Shown here: piece by piece, positions 32,010-39,646 of the stretch | Position numbering within the stretch: the stretch's first letter is position 1 | Layout: each line of letters opens with the position of its first letter | Assembly: GCF_000494755.1 (NCBI RefSeq) | Contig: NC_022657.1 | Location: 3,572,001 to 3,636,000 of the forward strand | Origin: Amorphoplanes friuliensis DSM 7358 | GTDB taxonomy: Bacteria; Actinomycetota; Actinomycetes; Mycobacteriales; Micromonosporaceae | Length of the DNA: 64,000 nt | Direction of reading: 5' to 3' | Notes under the pieces: generated by a model | Seen by the model: the letters and a program-made list of their open reading frames with translations, nothing else | What the model was told of the DNA's origin: nothing | The model's database searches: none | Translations under genes and position numbers: made by a program

Positions 32010-33191
32010 ATGACCTCCGAACGCCTGCTCACCACAGACGAGGTCGCCCGCCGGCTCGGCGTCAAGAAGGCCACCGTGTACGCGTATGTCAGCCGGGGAC
32101 TGCTGGCCAGCCGGCGCAACGCGGACGGCAAGGAGAGCCTCTTCGCCGAGCCCGACGTGGCGGCGTTCGCGGCCGGACGCCGTCGTCAGGGTCCCGTCGC
32201 GGAGATCCACACCGGACTGACGCTGATCACCGGCGACGAGCTGTTCTACCGCGGGCGGCGCGCCCGCGACCTGGCCGCCGAGGCGTCCTACGAGTCCGTC
32301 GCGACGCTGCTCTGGACCGGACACCTGGAGCACGTACCACTCGTGCCCACCGCCGGGGTGCTGGCCCTCGCCGAGGCCGTCTCCGCGCCGTTGCCGCCGG
32401 ACACCCGCCCGGCCGACCGGCTGCGAGTCGTCGTCGCCGCGGCCGGCTCGGCGGACCGGATGCGCTTCGACACGACACCCGCCGCGGTCGTCACCACCGC
32501 CCGCACCCTGCTCGGGACGATGGTCGCGGCCCTGCCCGAACGCTCCGCCGTGTCCGGGACGGGCCTCGCGGAGGTTCTGTGGTCACGGCTCAGCGACCGT
32601 GCGCCTGCGCCGGCGGCGGCGGCCGGGCTCAACGCCGCTCTGGTGCTGCTGGCCGACCACGACCTCGCCGCCTCGACCTTCGCCGCCCGGGTCGCCGCCT
32701 CCACCCGGGCGCACCCGTACGCCGTGGTCGGCGCCGGACTGGCCGCTCTGGACGGTCCGCTGCACGGGGCGGCGAGCACCCTGGCGTACGCCCTGGTGTC
32801 GGAGGCTGTGCGGACCGGGGACGTGGTCGGCGCGATCTCGGACCGGCTCCGCGCCGACGGCTGGGTGCCCGGCTTCGGGCACCTGCTCTACCCCGGCGGC
32901 GACCCCCGGGCGACCGCGCTGCTCGATCGCCTCCCCGCGGACGGGCCGTCCCGGGAAGTGCTGGACGCCCTGGTCACGGCCATGGCCGACCACTCCGGCA
33001 CCGCGCCGAACATCGACTTCGCCCTGGCCGCCTTCGCGCTGCTGCACGGCCTGGGCGCCGACGCCGGAGAAGTCATCTTCGCGGTCGCCCGGACCGCCGG
33101 CTGGATCGCCCACGCTCTCGAGGAGTACGCCGACCAGCCGAGCCGCTTCCGCCCCAGCGGCCGTTACGCCGGCCGCACACCCCAGGCCTGA
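32010..33191 (+). CDS. HTH domain fused to a citrate synthase-like domain
   Basis: The 393-residue protein starts with an excisionase/MerR-type helix-turn-helix ([31 protein letters not shown], residues 6-36), then a citrate-synthase-like fold ([75 protein letters not shown]). The residue corresponding to the first catalytic histidine, in the HGxNAS segment, is replaced (ADHDLAAS). It may be a DNA-binding sensor of citrate-cycle acyl-CoA or an enzyme with autoregulation. It faces the true citrate synthase across a 67-base region with direct repeats. Known actinobacterial genomes contain such pairs, function unproved. Confidence 0.87.
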   Translation: MTSERLLTTDEVARRLGVKKATVYAYVSRGLLASRRNADGKESLFAEPDVAAFAAGRRRQGPVAEIHTGLTLITGDELFYRGRRARDLAAEASYESVATLLWTGHLEHVPLVPTAGVLALAEAVSAPLPPDTRPADRLRVVVAAAGSADRMRFDTTPAAVVTTARTLLGTMVAALPERSAVSGTGLAEVLWSRLSDRAPAPAAAAGLNAALVLLADHDLAASTFAARVAASTRAHPYAVVGAGLAALDGPLHGAASTLAYALVSEAVRTGDVVGAISDRLRADGWVPGFGHLLYPGGDPRATALLDRLPADGPSREVLDALVTAMADHSGTAPNIDFALAAFALLHGLGADAGEVIFAVARTAGWIAHALEEYADQPSRFRPSGRYAGRTPQA

Positions 33192-33842
33192 TTACTGCTG
33201 GTGCCGGTCCTGCTGAGAGGCCCACGGGTCGATCGCCGGGATGCTGCCCGTGTGCGGCGGCGGCTCGGGGCCCCGGGGTGCGGGCACGACCGGCTGCGGC
33301 AGGTAGACGACCACCGGCGGTGGCGGCATGTCCCTGATGAGCTGCGCGTTGATGAAGAACCGGTTGGACGGCGGCAGCACCAGCAGCACCAGGGCGCCCA
33401 GGATCCCGAGCGTGATCAGCACGTCCAGACCGGCGACCGTGATCCCGTACGCCGTGGGCAGGATGTCACCGAGAGTGCCGTCTCCCGTCGTCCGGGAAGC
33501 GCCGTCGGGCCGATCGGCCAGAGTGGCAAAACCGCCGCAGAAGAAGAAGAGACCGCCGAGGACGAGCGTCACGACGCGGGCGTTGCGCCGGCCGTGGCCG
33601 TTGAGGATGGCCAGGATGCTGAGCCCGGCGGCGAAGAAGATGTCGAGGGTCGCGCCGAAGATGCTCCCGAAACCCGAGCCGGTCTCGCCGGTCCAGGTGT
33701 CGCGGTAGACGCTCAGGCCGGTGTTGACGAACAGCAGCTCGATCACCGCGCCCACCAGGGCGAGCGCGGCCACGCCGAACAGCAGGGCGGACGACACCCG
33801 CAGGGTGGTCGGCCGCTCCATCGGCGGCGGAGCCGGGTACAT
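33192..33842 (-). CDS. Four-helix membrane protein of unknown function
   Basis: The 216-residue protein has four hydrophobic segments (residues about 15-38, 60-82, 90-115, 135-160) between a proline-rich N-terminus (MYPAPPPMERP) and a proline-rich C-terminal tail (VVVYLPQPVVPAPRGPEPPP). The pattern resembles small actinobacterial membrane proteins of unknown function. ATG 33842 is chosen; TTG 33851, with AAAGG six bases upstream, is an alternative. No neighbour suggests a role. Confidence 0.75.
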   Translation of the reverse strand: MYPAPPPMERPTTLRVSSALLFGVAALALVGAVIELLFVNTGLSVYRDTWTGETGSGFGSIFGATLDIFFAAGLSILAILNGHGRRNARVVTLVLGGLFFFCGGFATLADRPDGASRTTGDGTLGDILPTAYGITVAGLDVLITLGILGALVLLVLPPSNRFFINAQLIRDMPPPPVVVYLPQPVVPAPRGPEPPPHTGSIPAIDPWASQQDRHQQ

Positions 33843-33970
33843 GGCAGACAAGCTGGACCTTTCGCTACCTCGATGGTCGAGCACGGACGAGCATAAGCCC
33901 CCTGGGCCAGCGATCCGCACCCGTGCGCCGGGCGGGCACGTGGTGCTGCCCCATCCGGCGGTCCGGCCGC

Positions 33971-33976
33971 TACCGT
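33971..33976 (+). promoter_or_regulatory. -10 box of the P450 gene, leaderless
   Basis: TACCGT fits TANNNT and is six bases before the ATG at 33983. Confidence 0.5.
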
Positions 33977-33982
33977 GCGGGG

Positions 33983-35155
33983 ATGGAGGTCGACTTCGCT
34001 GATCCCGGGTTCGTGCGGGACCCGTACCCGGTGCTCGGTCTGCTCCGGGAGCAAGCGCCGGTGAGCCGGCACGAACCGACCGGCCGGTGGCTGGCGGCGA
34101 GTCACGCCGCGGCGAACGCGGTGCTGCGCGACCGGCGGCTGGGCCGGTTCTGGCAGGACCGGGAGCCGGCCGAGGTCTACGAGCCGTTCAACCTGCTGCA
34201 CCGCCACCAGATGATGGAGAACGAGCCGCCGGTGCACACCCGCCTGCGGTCGCTGGTCGCCAAGGCCTTCGTCCGCGGTCACGTCGAGCGGCTGCGCCCG
34301 GCCGTCGCCGCCGAGGCCGGCGCGCTGCTGCGGGCCGCCGGGCCGGAGTTCGACCTGCTCGCCGACGTCGCCGAGCCGCTCGCCGTCACGGTCATCGCCG
34401 AGCTGCTCGGAGTGCCCGTGGCCGACCGGCACCGGCTGCGCCCCTGGTCGGCCGCGATCGTGCGGATGTACGAGGTGACGCGGACCCCCGAGGTGGAGGC
34501 GGCCGCGCTGACCGCCGCAGCCGAGTTCGCCGATTACCTGCGCGACCTGGCCGACCGCCGCCGGGCCGAACCGCGCGACGACCTCGTCAGCCACCTGGTG
34601 ACGGTCCGCGACGGCACCGACAAGCTCTCTGCCGACGAGCTCGTCGCCTCGGCGATCCTGCTGCTCAACGCCGGTCACGAGGCCTCGGTCAACGCCCTCG
34701 GCGGGGGTGTGGTGGCCCTGCTGCGGCACCCGGACCAGCTCGCCCGGCTCCGCGCCGACCGCGGCCTGATCCCCGCCGCGGGGGAGGAGATGATCCGCTA
34801 CGACCCGCCGCTGCACATGTTCGTCCGGATCGCCGCCGCCGACGTGCAGGTCGAAGGGGTGACGATCCCGGCCGGTGCCGAGGTCGCCGCGCTGCTCGGC
34901 GCGGCCAACCGCGACCCGGCCGTCTTCGCCGAACCGGACACGTTCGACGTCGGCCGGGACCCCAACCCGCACCTGGGCTTCGGTGCCGGCCTGCACTTCT
35001 GCCTCGGAGCTCCGCTGGCCCGCATCGAGCTGCAGGCCGGTCTGGCCGCGCTGCTCGACCTGCCCGCCCTGGCCCTCGCCGCGGAGCCGGTGCAGCGGCC
35101 GACCTTCGTGTTGCGCGCTTACACCGCCGTCCGGCTCACAACGAGGCAGACCTGA
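33983..35155 (+). CDS. Cytochrome P450
   Basis: The 390-residue protein has the bacterial P450 order of motifs: HRHQMMENEPPVHTRLRSLV (C-helix region), ILLLNAGHEASVNALGGG (I-helix, oxygen activation; the usual Thr after the acidic residue is Ala-Ser), EEMIRYDPP (ExxR) and HLGFGAGLHFCLGAPLARIE with the haem-ligating cysteine. It should hydroxylate or otherwise oxidise a small molecule with separate ferredoxin partners. No redox partner or biosynthetic genes are next to it, so the substrate is unknown. Confidence 0.93.
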   Translation: MEVDFADPGFVRDPYPVLGLLREQAPVSRHEPTGRWLAASHAAANAVLRDRRLGRFWQDREPAEVYEPFNLLHRHQMMENEPPVHTRLRSLVAKAFVRGHVERLRPAVAAEAGALLRAAGPEFDLLADVAEPLAVTVIAELLGVPVADRHRLRPWSAAIVRMYEVTRTPEVEAAALTAAAEFADYLRDLADRRRAEPRDDLVSHLVTVRDGTDKLSADELVASAILLLNAGHEASVNALGGGVVALLRHPDQLARLRADRGLIPAAGEEMIRYDPPLHMFVRIAAADVQVEGVTIPAGAEVAALLGAANRDPAVFAEPDTFDVGRDPNPHLGFGAGLHFCLGAPLARIELQAGLAALLDLPALALAAEPVQRPTFVLRAYTAVRLTTRQT

Positions 35156-35254
35156 TCCGCTGATTTGCGGCCCTTGCGCCGACATGGATCAATGTCCGGT
35201 GGACATCGCGGCCGCCGGTGCGGCCGTGCCGACCACCGCAGAGGAGCTCCGAGC

Positions 35255-36040
35255 GTGCGACGCAGCACCAAGACCAAGCTGGCTGCCGGTCTACTCATCC
35301 CGGTCGTGGCCGCTGTCACGGCCTACGCCTTCACCGGCACGGCGAACGCGATCGCCAACGGCGAACCCGTCCCCGACGGGAAGTACAGCTTCTCCGTCAA
35401 GCTCACCATGACCGGCATCCCCACGGCGACCGGTGGCAAGCGCAACAGCGCCTGCTCGGGCGCCCTGATCGCCCCACAATGGGTGATCACCGCGGGGCAC
35501 TGCTTCCGGGACGCCGACGGTGTCCGCGTCGAGCGGCCCGTGGCCGACCTGACCACCGCGACGGTCGGGCGTACCGACCTGACCGGCACCGGCGGCCGCG
35601 AGGTCAAGGTCGTCGCCGTGCGCCAGTCGACGACCGCCGACGTGTCGCTGGCCAAACTCGACACCCCGATCCGAACCGTCCGCCCGATCCGCCTCAGCAA
35701 CCGGGCGCCCGAGATCGGCGCTGTCGTCCGGCTGACCGGCTACGGGTCGACCCAGAGCGCCAACCCGGTGCCGGAGACGCGGCTGCGCACCGGCCAGATG
35801 AGCGTCGTCTCCCTGGCCGACTCCGTCACGGGCCTCACCGGTCACGCCCCGGAGCCGGACACGACACCGTGCCCGTACGACTCGGGTGGCCCCTTCTTCC
35901 TGGAGGGCAAGCGCGGCCCGGCGCTCGTGGCGGTCGTGAGCAACGGCCCGTCGTGCCCGCACGGCAGCGTCGAGAACGCAGCGCGTGTCGACAACATCAC
36001 CCCCTGGATCTACAAGGCGATGCGGGACGGTCGCAAGTGA
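35255..36040 (+). CDS. Secreted trypsin-like serine protease
   Basis: The 261-residue protein begins at GTG after GAGGAG. It has a basic start, a hydrophobic signal sequence (residues 10-27, LAAGLLIPVVAAVTAYAF) and likely cleavage after TANA. The catalytic triad is visible: His in VITAGHCFRD, Asp in TADVSLAKLD and Ser in PYDSGGPFF (the usual GDSGGP has Tyr in place of Gly). Four cysteines could form two disulphides, one around the active serine. It belongs to chymotrypsin-family S1 peptidases secreted by actinomycetes. Specificity is not predictable. Confidence 0.88.
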   Translation: MRRSTKTKLAAGLLIPVVAAVTAYAFTGTANAIANGEPVPDGKYSFSVKLTMTGIPTATGGKRNSACSGALIAPQWVITAGHCFRDADGVRVERPVADLTTATVGRTDLTGTGGREVKVVAVRQSTTADVSLAKLDTPIRTVRPIRLSNRAPEIGAVVRLTGYGSTQSANPVPETRLRTGQMSVVSLADSVTGLTGHAPEPDTTPCPYDSGGPFFLEGKRGPALVAVVSNGPSCPHGSVENAARVDNITPWIYKAMRDGRK

Positions 36041-36102
36041 CCTGAGGCCGGTGTGCCGGCGTACGTGGGCGGTTCGCGCTGCGGACGTGGTGGGGTGATC
36101 CC

Positions 36103-36108
36103 TAAGGT
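36103..36108 (+). promoter_or_regulatory. -10 box of the AI-2E family gene, leaderless
   Basis: TAAGGT fits TANNNT and is seven bases before the ATG at 36116. The direct repeat GGTGATCCC (36094-36102 and 36106-36114) surrounds it. Confidence 0.5.
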
Positions 36109-36115
36109 GATCCCC

Positions 36116-37249
36116 ATGTCCGCCTCCTTGAGCTCCAGGAAAACGCAAGCCGCACTGCGTACGTCGGCACGCATCTCCGCGCAGTCGCTGCTCGTCCTGC
36201 TGATGGCGTGGGTGGCCCTGTGGATTCTCGGCCGGACCTGGTCGGTGATCTGGCCGCTGGTCATCGCGCTGCTGCTGACCACGCTGACCTGGCCGGTGGC
36301 CCGTTTCCTGCGCCGCCACGGCTGGCACCCCGCCCTCGCCGCCTCGACGGTGACGGTCGGTTTCCTGCTCGTCGCGGCGGGCATCATCGTGCTGATCGCC
36401 GTTCCGGTCGCCTCGCAGTCCGGTCAGCTCGTCACCGGTGTCATCGACGGCATCCAGCAGGTCCGCGAATGGGCGTCCGGCCCGCCGCTCAACATCGGCG
36501 ACGACCAGGTGACCCAGGCATTCGACACGGGGATCCAGCGGGTGCAGGACAGCGTCGGCAGCATCATCACGGTCACCCTGACCGGTGTCGGCACCGTGGT
36601 CAACGGCGTCGTCACCACCGTGCTGGCGCTCTTCCTGATGTTCTTCTTCCTCAAGGACGGCCCGCGTTTCCTGCCGTGGCTGACCCGTCAGCTCCCCGGC
36701 CGCCTCGCCGTCGACATCCCGATCGTGACCTCGCGCGGCTGGGACACCCTGGGCGCGTTCGTCCGCTCCCAGGCGTTCGTCGGCCTGCTCGACGCGGTGT
36801 TCATCGGCGTCGGCCTGTGGATCGTCGGCGTCCCGCTCGTCCTCCCGCTCGCCGTCCTGACCTTCGTCACGGCGTTCATCCCGATCGTCGGCGCGCTCTT
36901 CGCCGGCTTCGTCGCGGTCCTGATCGCCCTCGTCTCGAACGGCCCGACGGACGCCCTGATCGTGCTGGGCATCATCGTCGCGGTCCAGCAGCTCGAGGGA
37001 AACGTCTTCCAGCCCATGATCCAGAGCCGCGGCCTCGGCCTGCACGCGGCGGTCGTCCTGCTGGCGGTCACCCTCGGCGGTGGCCTGGCCGGCATCGTGG
37101 GCAGCCTGCTCGCCGTCCCGGTCGCCGCGCTGATCGCGGTCGTCTGGAACTACATCCGCGAACAGCTCAGCGACCCGGCCCCGCCCGAGGAGGTCGTCCC
37201 CGACACCGACCCCGACCCGTCCGATCCCGCCTCACCCCAGGCGGCGTAG
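36116..37249 (+). CDS. AI-2E family membrane transporter
   Basis: The 377-residue protein has about eight membrane helices, a soluble loop in the middle (residues 120-165) and the conserved AI-2E/PerM block FVRSQAFVGLLDAVFIGVGLWIVGVP with VTAFIPIVGALFAGFV and QQLEGNVFQPMIQSRGLGLH. Members export small molecules or act as Na+/H+ antiporters; some export AI-2. A charged, proline-rich C-terminal tail follows. It converges on the methyltransferase gene and overlaps its end by 18 bases. Confidence 0.88.
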   Translation: MSASLSSRKTQAALRTSARISAQSLLVLLMAWVALWILGRTWSVIWPLVIALLLTTLTWPVARFLRRHGWHPALAASTVTVGFLLVAAGIIVLIAVPVASQSGQLVTGVIDGIQQVREWASGPPLNIGDDQVTQAFDTGIQRVQDSVGSIITVTLTGVGTVVNGVVTTVLALFLMFFFLKDGPRFLPWLTRQLPGRLAVDIPIVTSRGWDTLGAFVRSQAFVGLLDAVFIGVGLWIVGVPLVLPLAVLTFVTAFIPIVGALFAGFVAVLIALVSNGPTDALIVLGIIVAVQQLEGNVFQPMIQSRGLGLHAAVVLLAVTLGGGLAGIVGSLLAVPVAALIAVVWNYIREQLSDPAPPEEVVPDTDPDPSDPASPQAA

Positions 37250-37978
37250 CACCAGCGTCACGAAGCCCAGGACACCGCGGTACCCGCGAAGCCACTGCTC
37301 GCGGTGCTCCTGGGCGACGGCGAGCGCGTCCGCGGCGTCGGGATGGCCCGGGTTGTCCAGCGCCCACTCCGTGAGCGACCCCGTCCACGACCACTCGTAG
37401 TCGTCCCACTCGGCGAGGTCACTGACATGGGCGTAAACGGGCGCCCACCCCGCGCGGGCCGCGACGTCGGCGAGCCCGGCCAGGTCGGTGTAGTCGTCCG
37501 CCTTGGCGTCGAGCGCCTCCAGGGCCGCCGCCGTCGGCGGCACCGACCAGAAACACTCACCGACCAGCAGAACGCCGTGCGGGTTGACGTGCTGCCCGGC
37601 CAGCTCCAGCGTCTCGGCGAACCCCCCGAACGCATGCGTCGACCCGACACACAACACCAGGTCGTAATCGCCGTCGGCCACATAGGTCCGCGCGTCCCGC
37701 TCGTGCACCGTCAGCCGGTCGGCCAGCCCCCGCTCCCCGGCGGCGGCCTGCGCCCGTTCCAAGCCGTACGGGTCCAGGTCCACACCATCCGCATGCCCGT
37801 CCGGAAAATGCGTGAGCGCCTGCAACACCCAAGCGCCCTCCCCGCACCCGAGGTCAAGAATCCGCGCGGACGGCTCCCGCCCGGTCCTCCGCAACAACCG
37901 ATTGACATTCACCCCGAAAACCGGCGCCGCAATCGGATGATGCGTATGCGCGATGCTGCTCAACCGTCGACGATCCAT
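37232..37978 (-). CDS. Class I SAM-dependent methyltransferase
   Basis: The 248-residue protein has motif I ARILDLGCGEGAWVLQAL, motif post-I GVDLDPYGLERA, RDARTYVADGDYDLVLCVG and a C-terminal aromatic-rich part (WDDYEWSWTGSLTEWAL). This matches actinobacterial small-molecule methyltransferases. The ATG is leaderless with a -10 box (TACGCT on the minus strand, 37985-37990) six bases upstream. Substrate unknown. Confidence 0.87.
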   Translation of the reverse strand: MDRRRLSSIAHTHHPIAAPVFGVNVNRLLRRTGREPSARILDLGCGEGAWVLQALTHFPDGHADGVDLDPYGLERAQAAAGERGLADRLTVHERDARTYVADGDYDLVLCVGSTHAFGGFAETLELAGQHVNPHGVLLVGECFWSVPPTAAALEALDAKADDYTDLAGLADVAARAGWAPVYAHVSDLAEWDDYEWSWTGSLTEWALDNPGHPDAADALAVAQEHREQWLRGYRGVLGFVTLVLRRLG

Positions 37979-37984
37979 CCGCCC

Positions 37985-37990
37985 AGCGTA
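37985..37990 (-). promoter_or_regulatory. -10 box of the methyltransferase gene, leaderless
   Basis: TACGCT on the minus strand fits TANNNT, six bases before ATG 37978. Confidence 0.45.
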
Positions 37991-38184
37991 GGACCACCCG
38001 CGCGGCCTGCGCGTAGTCTGTCGGGGCAGGTCGCTGATCGGCGGGCAGAAGCAGCCCGGCCACGGTCGTGACCCCCGCCGCCGCGTTCTTCGCGAGCGAA
38101 GCGGGCCGACTCACCACTTCTTCGTCGCGGCCCCGGCCGTCGGTTTGTCGTGCCCGGGCCGGATCCGGACCACAGGAGGAAATC

Positions 38185-38760
38185 ATGCTCAGGTACATCG
38201 TGTCCGGGGCGCCGGGGGCTGGAAAGACCGTGTTGGTGAGGGCCCTGCGCAAGCTCGGATATGCCGTTGTCGACGAGGCGGCGACCGATGTCATCGCGTG
38301 GGGGCAGGCGGGTGGGGACGACGAGCCGTGGCGGGGTGCCGGGTTTGTCGATGCGGTGGCGCGGGTGCAGCGGGAGCGGCAGCAGCAGGCGACCGGTGTG
38401 GTTCAGGTGTTCGATCGGTCGCCGATCTGCACGCTGGCGCTGGCGCGGTACAGCGATCGGCCGGTGACCGCCGGGCTGGCGGCCGAGGTCGAGCGGGTGG
38501 TCGCGCAGGGGATCTATCAGCGGCGGGTGTTCTTCGTACGGCTGCTGGGGTTCATCACGCCGACGGCGGCGCGGCGGATCGGGCTGGCGGACTCGGTCAG
38601 GTTCGAGAGGTTTCACGAGGAGGCGTACCGGGAGTACGGGTTCGAGCTGGTGGACGTTCCCGCCGGGACGCTGGAAGCGCGCGTCGAGCTGGTCGACGGG
38701 TACCTGCGCGCCGAGTCCCTCAAGGAGGGGAGCGGTCGCGGTAGACCGTGCGGTAGCTGA
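38185..38760 (+). CDS. AAA-type ATPase/kinase domain protein (NadR/Ttd14-like)
   Basis: The 191-residue protein carries the P-loop YIVSGAPGAGKTVLVRAL near the start, followed by LGYAVVDEAATDVIAWGQ and VFDRSPICTLALARY, which suits the AAA_28 family (small NTP-binding kinases). The C-terminus (FERFHEEAYREYGFELVDVPAG) is typical. It may phosphorylate a nucleotide-like compound. AGGAGG lies four bases before the ATG. It overlaps the stop of the convergent lipoprotein gene by 41 bases. Confidence 0.8.
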   Translation: MLRYIVSGAPGAGKTVLVRALRKLGYAVVDEAATDVIAWGQAGGDDEPWRGAGFVDAVARVQRERQQQATGVVQVFDRSPICTLALARYSDRPVTAGLAAEVERVVAQGIYQRRVFFVRLLGFITPTAARRIGLADSVRFERFHEEAYREYGFELVDVPAGTLEARVELVDGYLRAESLKEGSGRGRPCGS

Positions 38761-39604
38761 TCTTGTCGCGGAGGATCTTGCCGTCCTGGCAGACAAATTC
38801 GACCCACACGCGTGGGCCGTCGATGCGGACGTAGTCGGCGTGGTTCGTCAGCCCCGGTGTGCCGGACCAGCCGATGAAGGTTCCGTCCAGCTCGGCCGCG
38901 TAGGTGCTCAGGAGCCTCTCGCCGGCCACCCACGGCTGGACCGCGGCGAGGACCAGTTTCTGCTGCTCCGCGGAGAGGGCACTCACCGCGAGCCCTTGTT
39001 TGGTCCGCGGGAACGGCCCGGCCAGCACATCCGAGTACGTCTTCCGGAGCTTGGCCTTCGCCTGCTGCGCCCCGCTCAGGCTGCCGGTCATCGCCAGCAC
39101 TGCCTTCCTCATGTCGTCGAGGGGCGCGTGGGTCTCGCCGTCGGCACTGGTCCACTTGGCCGGCTCGGACGCCACGAAGAACGGCGAGGCGCCGGCGACC
39201 GCACCGGCCCGGTACGTCCGGGTGACGGCCAGGAGGCGCCCGCGGAAGTGCAGCTCCCAGGAACCGGCCGCGGTGGGCGTACCGAGAAATGTCAGTGAGT
39301 AGGAACCGCTTCCACCCGGGAGTTGGTCGGCGGCCTGGAGGATCTGGGTGACGCGGTCGAAGCCGGTGCCAAGGGCCGTTCTCAGGACCGACTTCGCGGC
39401 GGCGAGTTCCTCGGTGTCGAGGTCGCCGAGCTTGATCCCGAGGGGCACCTTCGTCTTTTCCGTGGCGTCCAGCGTGGCCAGGAACACTTCGGACGCCTCG
39501 ACGATTGCGGACATCGGATCCGCGGGCCTGTCCTCACCACAGGCGGCCGCGCCGGTCAGGATGATGCCGGCGACGGCCGCTCGCAGCCATCGTGGGTTGA
39601 TCAT
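38720..39604 (-). CDS. DUF3500 family lipoprotein
   Basis: The 294-residue protein has a signal with lipobox GAAAC near residue 22 (ILTGAAACGE). The mature part matches DUF3500: ILQAADQLPGGSGSYSLTFLG, GRLLAVTRTYR, AKAKLRKTYSDVLAGPFPRTKQG and FIGWSGTPGLTNHADYVRIDGPRVWVEF. Function is unknown; family proteins are secreted. The start is leaderless, with TACGCT six bases upstream on the minus strand (39611-39616). Confidence 0.82.
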   Translation of the reverse strand: MINPRWLRAAVAGIILTGAAACGEDRPADPMSAIVEASEVFLATLDATEKTKVPLGIKLGDLDTEELAAAKSVLRTALGTGFDRVTQILQAADQLPGGSGSYSLTFLGTPTAAGSWELHFRGRLLAVTRTYRAGAVAGASPFFVASEPAKWTSADGETHAPLDDMRKAVLAMTGSLSGAQQAKAKLRKTYSDVLAGPFPRTKQGLAVSALSAEQQKLVLAAVQPWVAGERLLSTYAAELDGTFIGWSGTPGLTNHADYVRIDGPRVWVEFVCQDGKILRDKISYRTVYRDRSPP

Positions 39605-39610
39605 GCAGTG

Positions 39611-39616
39611 AGCGTA
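39611..39616 (-). promoter_or_regulatory. -10 box of the DUF3500 lipoprotein gene, leaderless
   Basis: TACGCT on the minus strand fits TANNNT, six bases before ATG 39604. Confidence 0.45.
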
Positions 39617-39646
39617 ACGGGAGTTATGTCCGCCTATGGCGGTTTC

